NCBI GenBank assembly: GCA_020152595.1
Contig: JAIGNY010001448.1
Location: 1,249,501-1,313,500 of the forward strand
From: Chiridota heheva
Lineage: Eukaryota > Echinodermata > Holothuroidea > Apodida > Chiridotidae
DNA: 64,000 bases
Reading direction: 5' to 3'
A program made the position numbers and the translations under genes. Under the pieces are notes generated by a model, which searched no databases, was not told where the DNA came from, and saw nothing but the letters and a program-made list of their open reading frames with translations. Shown here piece after piece: positions 11,249-21,029 of this stretch. Numbering within the stretch: position 1 is the stretch's first letter; every line of letters starts with the position of its first letter.

Positions 11249-12750
11249 TTTTCCGTGTCGTCAATTATTGTTAAAAAATTTATTCCAGAATTTTGCCCTC
11301 TAAAAACTGGTTTAGCCACAATTAACTGTTTTATGCTTTCACTTTTTCATATCATCTGAGGCGACTAGAACGTTAAGTAAATGTCTATGGACTTTTGACT
11401 AAGTTTCCTTCATAATAGATTATAACGGATATTTTAAACCAATGAAAATTGAAAGATGCAAGGAAATCATCCAAATTGGTTGAAAGTTGGTTAATTGTTT
11501 TGTCCATTTTGCAGCTTCAAGTTGTATATTTTTAAAGCACCATTATGCAAATTTGTGATGTATAACTGGGCGATCTAGTTATCTTCATAACTTTCTTCAA
11601 GTTGTAAATAATTACAACCTTACTAGATTCTGTATACGTATACTTTCCTAATATCCAAAAGTTTTTAATACACAAAATACTAAGAAAAATATAATGCAAT
11701 ACTTAAGACTCAGAAAAAAAAGAAAAAAAAAATCAATTAGCAAAAAAATGTAAATAAATATTATTTAGAATACATTAAAACTTGTTAAGCAAGTGAGAAT
11801 AAGGGCATCAACCTTGTACAGTGAGCCTTGTACACCAGTCATTCATAAACAGGAGGCTTCAGTCATTCCTATTGGGAATATTTATCCCCCTAGCCCCGGT
11901 TCCGCCGCCCCTGCTATACAAATGCGACAGAAACATAAAAACTTGAATATCCTGTTGACTGTTTTAAATAGTTTCTTCACTATATTCCTTTTAACGTGCA
12001 TCTGGCCCTCTTTTGCTTTTAGTACTGATGCAGCCACGGGGTTACATGCTAAATTAAACGCTTCCAGTTTCAATTGATTACCAAAATTCAATTTATTAAT
12101 ATCAGACGTAAAGTTTAGGCTGTGTGCTGTTTGCTTTATCATAAGAGAACTGTTACAATATATTGCATTGCAAAGAATATGGTCGCGATGTGCTAAGTGT
12201 TAAGATTTTCAAGGATGGATGGAGGTTTTTAAGGTGAATGATGTGCAATTGACCAAATTTGACAGCATAGCATAGATAATACAATTTTGTCTATGTATAC
12301 ATTACAGAAAATAAACTCATATGGCAAGTCAAAAGAACTATCACGGAGACTCTATGCTTAAGACAAACTTAAACATAAGGTCCTCAAGTCATCAGCATAC
12401 AAAAGGGTGGTGTTTCTAATATTTCAATAAATGAAAAATTATGGCTACGGACTGACGTTAATATTCCCTCTCAGGTCTTAAATAGCACATAATCCCCTCA
12501 TGACCATAGGTGTATGAAGATAACAAAAAGGGAAGGGCACGACCATTGAGGCGCACCCCCGCCTTTAACCCACAACACACTGATACACACAGACAGAAAC
12601 AAATCTGGGTAAAACCAATATGTTAATTCATGCGAAAATACAAAAACGTACACAATGGTCAATAATATTACCTGCACTGAATTTCTAACCGATTTTTTGC
12701 AACTATCATACTTTTTTTCTTCAAAACTGAAGATGACTCATGTGACCATT
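11249..12750. other. TTC7 upstream region, no gene seen
   Basis: AT-rich DNA with no exon I can recognise. A 94-codon plus-strand frame at 11793-12077 contains a hydrophobic stretch (ILLTVLNSFFTIFLLTCIWP) but matches no family known to me, and the opposite strand is open too. Confidence 0.45.
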
Positions 12751-13010
12751 CTCGGCATAAGCGAAGGAGGTTAGGGTGCAGGGGCAAATCCATAACCACG
12801 ATATTTTTGGCACCAGAAGCCAAATTTGGGCAAAGTCTATGTGTTGCTATACAATATCGCGCTCCTGTCCTCTTGATTCTCGGCATAAGCGAAGGAGATT
12901 AGGGTGCAGGGGCAAATCCCCTAACCACGATATTTTTGGCACCAGAAGCCGAATTTGGAAAAAGTCTCTGTGTTGCTATACAATATCGCGCTCCTGTCCT
13001 CTTGATTCTC
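12751..13010 (+). repeat. Two-copy 128-bp tandem repeat
   Basis: CTCGGCATAAGCGAAGGAG starts a unit at 12751 and again at 12879, and a third unit begins at 13008 but breaks off. The copies differ by a few bases. Confidence 0.85.
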
Positions 13011-13461
13011 GGTACTGACCTGAGAAAGGGCAAGGCTTTATAACTGTATTATAAAGAAATATTTGGCCAAATTTGCAATATTCAAGAAATACATATCCAT
13101 CTTAGAAAAAGTAGCGGATCACGGGGAGAAAGGAGATTTTCTCCTGGCCTCGGATGTTGACCCACCCTCCAAAATCATGCACAAAAGTATCTTTTGCTTG
13201 TTTTGTGTCAATCATGGGAGTAGAAAGAGTCACCTCTTAGAGGGACGGGAGCAGTGGCGTGGTGGGTCATGTTTTACTTGGGAGGGGGGAAAGTGTATTT
13301 TGGCACCCCCCAAAAAACGCTTAAAAGAGTAAAACGTGGGACACATAGATCTAAATTTGCATGAGCCGTTTAGGAAATTGCCTAAAATAAGTGTTTTAAA
13401 TCTAGGAATCGTCAAAGCCCTGGAAGGGGACAAAGGGAGCGAAGCCTCTTGAAGCGCTGCT

Positions 13462-13935
13462 TTGGCAAAAACTCCCGAAAATTGAAGGAAAGTTGCCGAA
13501 AATTGAAGAAATTTTCCTGAAAATTAGGAAAACAAAGTTTTCGAAAAGTGCAGAAAATTTCCCAAATATCGAAGAAAACTACTGCAAAATGAAAATAACT
13601 TCCCCAAAATTGAAGAAAACTTCCCAAAAATTATTTTAAAAATTTATGCCAAATGAAGGAAATTTCTCCCAAATTGAAGGAAACTGCCCAAATATTGAAG
13701 AAAATATACCAAAAATTTCCACCAAATTAAGAAAATTTCCCGAAAATTGAAAAAAACAACTCCCAAATTTTGAAGAAAATATCCAGAAAATAAAAGAAAT
13801 TTCACAAAAATGGAAGCAAATTTCATGAAAATAAAGGAAAATTCCTGAAAACGAAGGGAAATTCCTAAAAATTGAAGAAAACTTCCTCAATATTGAAGAA
13901 AATTTCCGCAGAACGAAGGAAATGAAAATTTCTTC
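13462..13935. repeat. Degenerate ~22-bp purine-rich repeat
   Basis: Variants of AAAATTGAAGAAAATTTCCC recur about twenty times with drift. Minus-strand frames rich in Phe/Ile/Ser are repeat by-products. Flanking sequence 13016-13460 and 13936-14710 shows no recognisable gene; a C/A-rich 'dispersed repeat' look is seen at 13255-13320. Confidence 0.8.
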
Positions 13936-14760
13936 ATTTTCGGATCTGTTATCGAATTTTCCAATAACATTTTCTAATTATCTTTAGATTTTACCACTAT
14001 TTACTGCCTGGCCTTATATATTAGCAAGGCTTAATCCGGCCCTGCAAAAAGTTTTGCATATCGAGAGCGTTAATTACGCACTCATTTTAGGGTAGCCTAT
14101 GTGAAATTAGTAAAATTTTAAGGAAATCGAAAGTGGTTTTGAACTTCAAGGCTTCTTAAATATATAACTGTAAGCAGCTGACGACAAACTTTTAATACAT
14201 TATATGTATGTGAATCATGCAAATACAAATTAATGTTGTTGCAATTTATGTTTAGATTGAAAGAAAAGGGCACGGTCATTCAGTGATTATAGAATTCAAA
14301 CCAAATGGCCTTAGGACCCTTTCTTTAAATTCTCATGCAACTGAAATATAGTGTTTTAAATGATTTAGGAGCATCTTTTATCTATAAAGCCACACTGTTT
14401 TTATTGTCTCAATAGTGTTGAAAATTATGTGCCCCAATTACTTCAACTAACAGGGCATTTTTGTAATAACTTGGGTGCATGTTTCTTAAGAAAAACCAAA
14501 GGACATCTTGTGAAGGGACACTTTTTTGTCTTTGAAAAATTGGGAGGAAAAACATACTCCAATGAATGTGTTGTACATGGTCCCTATGCATCATGAGTTT
14601 TGGGGTAAGCATTGAATAAGCATAGAAATCAGAAAATTGGTTTGATTTTTAAAATATGGCTAAAAGCTAAAAAAATTACTCTTACTTTTTTGTTTCTTTA
14701 AAAAGTGAGAAGTAGTATAATAAGGTGGTTATACTGACTCCTCTTAATGTAACTCAAATT

Positions 14761-14855
14761 TACTGTTAAATTTACAGAGAGATTTAAAGGGAAGATCAGC
14801 GCTAATTGACATTAACACTGATCTTCTGTTTAAATCTCCCTTAAATTTGATAGTA
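14761..14855. repeat. Terminal hairpin of the palindromic element, left
   Basis: An imperfect palindrome: TTACTGTTAAATTTA... pairs with ...TTAAATTTGATAGTAA, and GGGAAGATCAGCGCTAAT pairs with the ACTGATCTTC half around a short TGACAT loop. It lies ~45 bp from the element tip and is mirrored at 18746-18840. Confidence 0.75.
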
Positions 14856-14949
14856 ACTTTTTAGTTGCATTAATCAGTGGAGAATAATTTGATTAAACTG
14901 TAAACTCTAATTTGATAATTTCAGCGAAAAGGTATACTTAACTTTAGAT

Positions 14950-15140
14950 ACGGCGGTTATAACAACTTTCAAATTCCAGCAATGTATATTTAACTCACTT
15001 TATAATTCCCACTATAATTTTAACTAAGTTTAAAATTCCAACTATGTTTTTAACTAACTTTATAATTTCGGCGATATATATTTAAGTGACTTTGAAAATC
15101 CTAACTATTTATATTTAACTAACTTTATAATTTTAATAGT
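14950..15140 (+). repeat. AT-rich ~35-bp subterminal repeats, left arm
   Basis: TTTAACTAACTTTATAATT and close variants recur about five times, ending just before the gene's leader. The matching set is at 18470-18640. Confidence 0.75.
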
Positions 15141-15333
15141 CCAAAGAGATATAGATTTAAGCAATAGTTGTGTTATTAATATATACAATTAAGAATTTTT
15201 AATCCACACAATACAAAGATCCCAGAGGAGGGAGTTATTAACATATATAAGAGATCTACATTTTATTTTCTAGGTGGTATTATATATTCCAAAATAATTA
15301 TACTCTTAAAAAGAAATTAGAATATATAATAAA

Positions 15334-15931
15334 ATGTTCCTACATAATACAAACTTAAATAATTTTAACGATGCTTATGGAGCTGTGGAAGCTTATAAGG
15401 AATTATCACCAAAGGAGATAACGGAAGTAAAATTAAATTCCAAATCCAATATATTTTATGGACCGTGTGTATATACAAATTTATGTGTAAATAGATATAT
15501 AAGTTATTGGATTAAGATACAAGATAAATATTACGAGTTATTTGCGGATAGGAGCATAAATAAATTTTACATATTAAACAAACATGGGAGATGTTTTAGT
15601 AAACCTAAACAATATTTTAATTTTAAAGTAGATAAAGATCTTTTATTTACAAATTGTAACAGCATTAATGGAACATGTTATTTATGTGGTATAAAATTGA
15701 TAAAAATTGTATAAGTTCTAAAAATAACGATAAAATAAAAAAAATAATAACAGATAATATTACACAAACAAAGGAATTGAAGGAGTTGGAAAATAAACCA
15801 GTAACAACTAATATATTAAACATATTAACTAGTTTGGATGTATATAGTAAACAAACAATAACAAATATAAGTGTGGAACTAAATATTAAGGACAAGTTTA
15901 ATGTGTATAGTATTTACAAAAGTACATTTTG
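15334..15931 (+). pseudogene. Unidentified TIR-spanning gene, left copy
   Basis: The frame starts MFLHNTNLNNFNDAYGAVEA and is open for 126 codons to 15714. A single-base loss just after the CYLCGIKL motif (near 15705) shifts it; the +1 frame then continues to a stop at 15929-15931, so the original product was about 199 residues. It is Lys/Asn/Tyr-rich, with a C-x2-C pair that may bind metal and no signal peptide or membrane helix. The first ~145 residues match the gene in the opposite arm; the last ~60 do not. I do not recognise the family. The start is supported by the conserved start in the other arm. Confidence 0.6.
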
Positions 15932-16021
15932 AAATAAGGCTGCATGAATTCTAATAACGGATACAGGTATACTATCTGACTATACAGATCCAATTATTGG
16001 ATAAAGATCAAATTTGATAAA

Positions 16022-16120
16022 ATGTTACCAAAACCTAAAGTACAAAAGTTGAATATATTTAAAATGGATACTAAATTTAAACCTAGTAGGAAAAAGGAGT
16101 ATAATGTTTGTATCATTTAG
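16022..16120 (+). other. Tiny basic ORF in the element core
   Basis: A 32-codon plus-strand frame starting MLPKPKVQKL, Lys-rich, in the short unique core between the two opposed genes. It overlaps the 3' end of the minus-strand gene by three or four bases. It may be the remnant of an internal gene removed by deletion, or chance. Confidence 0.25.
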
Positions 16121-16634
16121 TTCCCTCCACAAGTTTGTAAAATATTTGTAACTTTATGTGTTAATTGTGGACATTTATCTGGAAATTGTAATTCTTTATC
16201 GTTTATTAAATTATTATAACATTTTAAAAGTATTTTATCGTTAATTTTGGAACTTATACAATTTCTATCCAATTTTATACCACATAAATAACATTTTCCA
16301 TTAATGTTGTTACAATTTGTAAATGAAAGATCTTTATCTACTTTAGAATTGAAATATTGTTTAGGTTTATTAAAACATCTTTCATGTTTGTTTAATATGT
16401 AAAATTTATTTATGCTTCTATCCGCAAATAACTCGTAATATTTATCTTTTATCTTAATCCAATAACTTATATATCTATTTACACATAAATTTGTATATAC
16501 ATACGGTCCATAAAATATATTGATTTGGAATTTAATTTTACTTCCGCTATCTCCTTTGGTGATAATTCCTTATAAGCTTCCACAGCTCCATAAGCATCGT
16601 TAAGATTAATTACGTTTGTATTATGTAGGAACAT
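16117..16634 (-). pseudogene. Unidentified TIR-spanning gene, right copy
   Basis: This is the inverted counterpart of 15334-15931. ATG at 16634-16632, with the same first ~145 residues at high identity, broken by one missing base near 16522 (TCCAAATC-AATA against TCCAAATCCAATA in the left arm). In this copy the region around CYLCGIKLDRNCISSK is intact, where the left copy is shifted. Beyond it the C-terminus is different, about 30 residues with three further Cys, ending ...NILQTCGGN at a stop at 16119-16117; predicted length about 172 residues. Function unknown. The two genes point toward each other. Confidence 0.6.
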
Positions 16635-16802
16635 TTTATTATATATTCTAATTTTTGTTAAAGAGTATAATTATTTTGGAATATATAATACCGCTAAAAT
16701 ATAAAATGTAGATCTGAATCTAAATAGGTTTAGTCGGCAAAAATCCTTCTAGAGGACATGAACGCCAACCGAGCGTAGCAAAAGTATGAGAAGAAAAACA
16801 AA

Positions 16803-18350
16803 TCAAATAACAAGCTTAGCAAGTTTAGCTTTGAAACAGTTTAGACTTGGTGCATTTACAATGTCCGATGGTAAAGCATTCCAATCTTTTAGTGTTTGAG
16901 GAAAGAGGGAGTATTTATAAACATTATTTTTAGCATAAGAAACGTGGAAATTCAGATCACGGTTATTTCTTGTATTTATTCTTGCGTTTGGGATCAGGTT
17001 ACCCTTATCAATGGCGACAAGACTGTTATTGATTTTATATAGCATTTTTAGACGTATTCCTTCTTCTTGTTATTAGCAGGGGCCAATCTAATTGATAAAG
17101 CATGCTAGTGACACTGGATTTATAAGAGTAGTCTGCCATGATACAGGACCTGGCTGCTCTCCATTGAATTTATTCAAGCTTATCTACATCGCACTGGTGA
17201 TAGGGTCCCAAACTACTGATGCATACTCAAGTACTGGCCTAACTAGAGCTTTATGTGCAGTGGTTTTAACGTCAGTGGGACAGTTTGAGAGGTTACGTCT
17301 TAATAGGCCAAGTACAGAGTTTGCTTTGTTGGTGATGTTGTGTATATGTATATCCCATCTGAGTTTATTATCAATTTCAACACCTAGGTACGGGTGGGAA
17401 TTGACATGTTTTAGCGGCTGGTTGCACAAGGTATAAATTGGTGATTTAAAGCATTTTCTAGGAATTATTGAGAGGATGTAACATTTAGAGGGTTGAAATT
17501 CATTTTCCATTTATTTTGCCATTGTTCAAGTTTATTTAGATCATCTTGGAGGATTTGTTTTCCAGAGGGTTTATCACTTGTTCTATACACAAAACAATCA
17601 TCAGCACACAGTCTAACCGTGCTGTTTATATTATCAGGGATGTCATTGACATATAAAAGGAAGAGTGAAGGACCTAAAACGGTACCTTGAGGTACACCAG
17701 ATAGAACTAAGATAGTCAGACTATCACGACTGAGATAGATAGTCAGGTGGCTCAGTTGGTAGAGTACACGACACGGCTGAGATGTTGGAGGTACCCGGTT
17801 AAAGCCAGGACAGGTCTAACCAGTTTTCCACAGCTATGCAGACGGATACGCCAATCATCAAAGCAGAAGTATCGTCGTTTGCAGCTCCTGCTCCTAATTC
17901 AGCTTGAGAAAAGTGGCAATGGTTGAATGGTGCTCGCCGTTCTTCGGAGGGGACGTTAAGCTGTCGGTCCTGGTGGTAGGACAGTCACACCCTACCTGGT
18001 TCTCTGAACACTTCTCGAAAAGAGTAGGGTGAGAACCTGGTGTTCATCCACTTCCGTCCCGGTTGCACGAGACAAGCATCTGCTATGCAGGCTATAGCTT
18101 GGCGTCTATGCTCCATATAGGATTCTTGCCGAGTTCCTGTAAGGGAGGATCATATACAAACAAACAAAATTGTTTAGGATTTGAGATTTCGCCATCACAG
18201 ACAACACGCTGAATGCGGTTGCTGAGGAAGGATGCAAACCAGGCCAGTAGATTTCTATCAATGCCATATGCGGAAAGTTTGGATAACAGACGTTGGTGTG
18301 GGACTTTATCGAATGCTTTTGAGAAGTAGAGTATAGCCATAGAGATGGTA
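16803..18350 (-). pseudogene. Non-LTR reverse transcriptase fragment
   Basis: In protein order it has a palm start with ILYFSKAFDKVPHQRLL (18300 region; normally DFSKAFD, so the first Asp is lost here), FLSNRIQRVV, then after the SINE the SGVPQGTVLGPSLFLLYVND box (about 17640-17700), LCADDCFVYR at about 17612-17583 in place of YADD, W-x3-W-x-M-x-F-N-P-S-K-C, and a thumb with YLGVEIDNKLRWDIHI and LVRPVLEYASVVWDP. The last frame (17045-16803) ends in a C-terminal SLFPQTLKDWNALPSDIV motif. These place it in the Jockey/CR1-type LINE group. Frameshifts and the SINE make it non-functional. Confidence 0.8.
17735..18170 (+). mobile_element. tRNA-derived SINE inserted in the LINE
   Basis: It starts with a tRNA-like head: GGTGGCTCAGTTGGTAGAG is a good A box, and GGTTAAAGCC 50 bp on is a worn B box. 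A ~300-bp body follows (with GGACGTTAAGCTGTCGGTCC), and it ends in ACAAACAAACAAAA at 18160-18172. It splits the LINE between the DGEISN and SGVPQG codons. It is not a functional tRNA gene. Confidence 0.75.
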
Positions 18351-18469
18351 TCTCTAATATATATTAACAACTCCCTCCTCTGAGATCTTTGTGTTGTGTG
18401 GATCGATTCAAGAATTCTTAGTTGTATATATTAATAACAATACTATTGCTTAAATCTATATCTCTTTGG

Positions 18470-18640
18470 AATTATAAAGTTAGTTGAATATGATGAGTTG
18501 GAATTTTAAAAGTTAGTTAAATGTATATCGCCGAAATTATAAAGTTAGTTAAAAATATAGTTGGAATTTTAAAATTAGTTAGAAATATAGTTGGAATTAT
18601 AAAATTAGTTAAATATACATTGCTGGAATTTAAAAGTTGT
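18470..18640 (-). repeat. AT-rich ~35-bp subterminal repeats, right arm
   Basis: Inverted counterpart of 14950-15140, with units such as TTGGAATTATAAAATTAGTT. Confidence 0.75.
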
Positions 18641-18745
18641 TATAACCGCCGTATCTAGAGTTAACTATACCTTTCCGCCGAAATTATCAAATTGGAGTTT
18701 ACAGTTTAATTGAATTATTCTCCACTGATTAATGCAACTAATAAT

Positions 18746-18840
18746 TTACTGTTAAATTTAAGGGAGATTTAAACAGAAGATCAGTGCTATGTCAATTAGC
18801 GCTGATCTCCCCTTTAAATCTCTCTGTAAATTTAACAGTA
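18746..18840. repeat. Terminal hairpin of the palindromic element, right
   Basis: Mirror of 14761-14855. TTACTGTTAAATTTAAGGG pairs with the CTGTAAATTTAACAGTAA half, and the loop contains GTCAATTAGC. The pairing is somewhat better than in the left arm. Confidence 0.75.
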
Positions 18841-19623
18841 AATTTGAGTTACATTAACAGGAGTCAGTACAACCACCTTACTATACTCTTGAGGGCATGT
18901 TCCCCAGTCCCCTTGGTTCCTACACCTATGCAGTCATGATATAGCAAGAATTATGCTTCTTCACTTCGGAGCTCGATTTCATGCTTGTAGTCTTCCAACC
19001 CAAAATGTAGGCTTGGGTCGCACCGACCCCGCAATAGCCATGATATGACATTTCTTGAAAACTTTTCGAAAGAGTTAAAAAAAAAGTTCTTTCTTGACCT
19101 TTGGCCCCTAATGAGTATGCAAATCTAGGCCTATGTACAATAACAACGCACGATATAACATACTGTACGATCGTCGACTGCGCTAGCTTGCGAGATCTAC
19201 AAGTGGAAATGGTTTGGTAATTTAAGGACACCCTTACTAACTGGGCAGGGAGTTGGAATTGGTGCTACGGTGGACGCTGACAGCAGTTAAGAAAACAATA
19301 ATATTTCTCAGGCCAGCTTGCATACCATGCACTGACCCTTCATCGACAACCTCATCAGGTCTCATTCATCATTTCTTACCAGGGTTGAGGTAAGTCATGT
19401 AACGTTACACTTGTTGCCTTCCTTCTACAGATCATAGCTTGCAGTTGCAAATATGCAGTTGGCAAGAGCCAGCAGTTACAGGCAGTCAGGGTTAAACTTT
19501 AACGAGTGATTATTCCAAAACACATTTAGCCCTGACTTAAAACTGTTAATTGATGGTGCATTATACAACGTGACCATTCAAACTGTTCCAAGTATTGATG
19601 GTGCAAAAAGCAAGAGTAGATAG

Positions 19624-19631
19624 GTGTAATG
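19624..19631. repeat. 8-bp target duplication of hAT-D1, left
   Basis: GTGTAATG here and GTGTCATG at 20363-20370 (7 of 8 match) flank the element. Confidence 0.75.
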
Positions 19632-20362
19632 CAGGGTTCTAGCTACGGTGGGCGGCACCGGGCGGGCCCGCCAAGGACTCACAATTTTCGCCTGGCACTC
19701 ACCTCTAAGGTTCACTCTTCTGCCCTTCACTCAAAGTTCAGTTCGGGTAATTTAGTGATTAAACAGATCTCCTTTAATCTCGCTCTATTTACGTCATTCG
19801 CTGATTTACACACATAACATAACATACATTACGCACAATAAAATCTGATCAAAACAACTGAGCTATATAGAAATTTAATGCAATTGAAAGTACATATTAT
19901 CTTAAAAACACTCATACATGTCACCTACATAAACATACTCACATGCACACAGTTAAGCTTCACGTTTGAATCCTTGTAAATCACTGTTGGCAGCTTGCCA
20001 AGTCCGCTTCATACCATACAAACAAACTTTAACAAAGTAAATATTATACCCCCAGGGCCCTAGGCATGCTTATAGACTGGTTCAAATGTAAGTAACCAAT
20101 CACACATTACAATGGACTGATCTATATTCTATATTGAATATCCATTGTGTTTTCTAGTCTCATTGTACATAAAATATTTTGTAAATCCTTCTAGCATTCC
20201 GATTAAAAAAAGAAACAAAAAAACAATTTCGTTGAAATTTGTCAATAGAAGTGAACTAAATTTGAATAGTTCTTCATGGAAGTAGGGTCTAGAAGGTCAC
20301 CCTGGGCATGCCACTAATTGTCACTGGAGCCCGGCACTCAAACTTGTCTAGCTAGAACCCTG
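19632..20362 (+). mobile_element. Non-autonomous hAT element D1
   Basis: A 731-bp element with inverted tips CAGGGTTCTAGCTA at both ends and an 8-bp target duplication, the hAT signature. The left subterminal part is GC-rich (GGTGGGCGGCACCGGGCGGG). No transposase is encoded. A relative in the opposite orientation ends at 24257. The 18890-19620 stretch before it holds nothing I can name. Confidence 0.85.
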
Positions 20363-20595
20363 GTGTCATGTTGTCCTGCATCTAGGTTTTTTAAAATTTC
20401 CAAGTGTGACCTCTTTTCCAGAAACTTTTATCTTGCTCATAAAAGGTCTTAAAATTAATGTCTTCCAAACCATGTAAAATTGTATACACTTGTATCATAT
20501 TATTTCTGATCTGTCTATACTGAAGTGAAGGTACAGCATGCCAATAATTCTAATCATAAACATGAAGTCTGTCTCATTTCAAAACAACTAGGCCC

Positions 20596-20617
20596 TGAGG
20601 CCTAACGTTAGGCCTCA
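20596..20617. repeat. 22-bp perfect palindrome
   Basis: Core GAGGCCTAACGTTAGGCCTC plus one more pair. A 16-bp palindrome with the same core sits at 22309-22324. The 20370-21030 interval around it is otherwise without recognisable features. Confidence 0.9.
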
Positions 20618-21029
20618 AAGATCTTGAATAGAAAGAATCAACTCGGGTCAATCAATAATCAAGAAATATTGACTATTAGGTGTACAGTGTAAGTAACATT
20701 TAATGTTGTTATCTTGATTATATTTTCCATTGAGATTTTTATTTAGACTAGTATTAGAGGGTTCTTGCATTGTCCATATCTTTGCTTATTTTTGTGGGTG
20801 TTAGTTTAGTTTATTATACTGTTGTGACATTCTTCACTGTGTCCACTGCTCAGATTGTTGGCTCTAATTTGAATAAACACTCTCTTTCCCAATATTTTAG
20901 CCTTTTCTTATTGCCAATTCAATTGATGTAAATTGTATTCCTTTTTATCAGGTGTTGTATTTTTGCATTCTTTCATTGTGAGCAGAATTATTATAATTCT
21001 GTTGTATTTGTGTACTTGAACTTGCTTTA

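Larger units (their letters stand above)
16735..18362 (-). mobile_element. LINE inserted in the right arm of the palindromic element
   Basis: This interrupts the right arm: arm sequence ends at about 18363 (GTTAATATAT side) and resumes at about 16725 (AGATCTACATTTTAT). It contains the palm, thumb and C-terminal region of a non-LTR reverse transcriptase on the minus strand and no endonuclease, so it is 5'-truncated. It carries a SINE at 17735-18170. A clean target duplication was not found. Confidence 0.75.
14714..18887. mobile_element. Palindromic virus-like or Polinton-like element with long inverted repeats
   Basis: Left and right arms are inverted copies. The tips are AGTATAATAAGGTGGTTATA on the left and AGTATAGTAAGGTGGTTGTA on the right (read inward). 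Each arm then carries a ~95-bp hairpin, a block of ~35-bp AT-rich repeats, and the 5' two thirds of one gene. Similarity stops about 15735 on the left and about 16250 on the right, leaving a core of only ~0.5 kb. The right arm is interrupted at 16.73-18.36 kb by a LINE. Tips starting AG and long terminal repeats would fit Polinton/Maverick elements, but no 6-bp target duplication (left AGAAGT, right CTTGAG) and no integrase or capsid gene are present. It is best read as an internally deleted derivative; the parent is unknown. Confidence 0.7.

Noticed and set aside
11793..12142. Possible small membrane protein on plus, or basic protein on minus
   Set aside because: Overlapping frames on both strands, no recognisable family, no splice or context support.
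14409..14612. 67-codon minus-strand frame
   Set aside because: No recognisable motif; isolated in AT-rich DNA.
17735..17810. tRNA gene
   Set aside because: Only the A and B boxes are tRNA-like; there is no cloverleaf, and it is followed by a SINE body and an A-rich tail.
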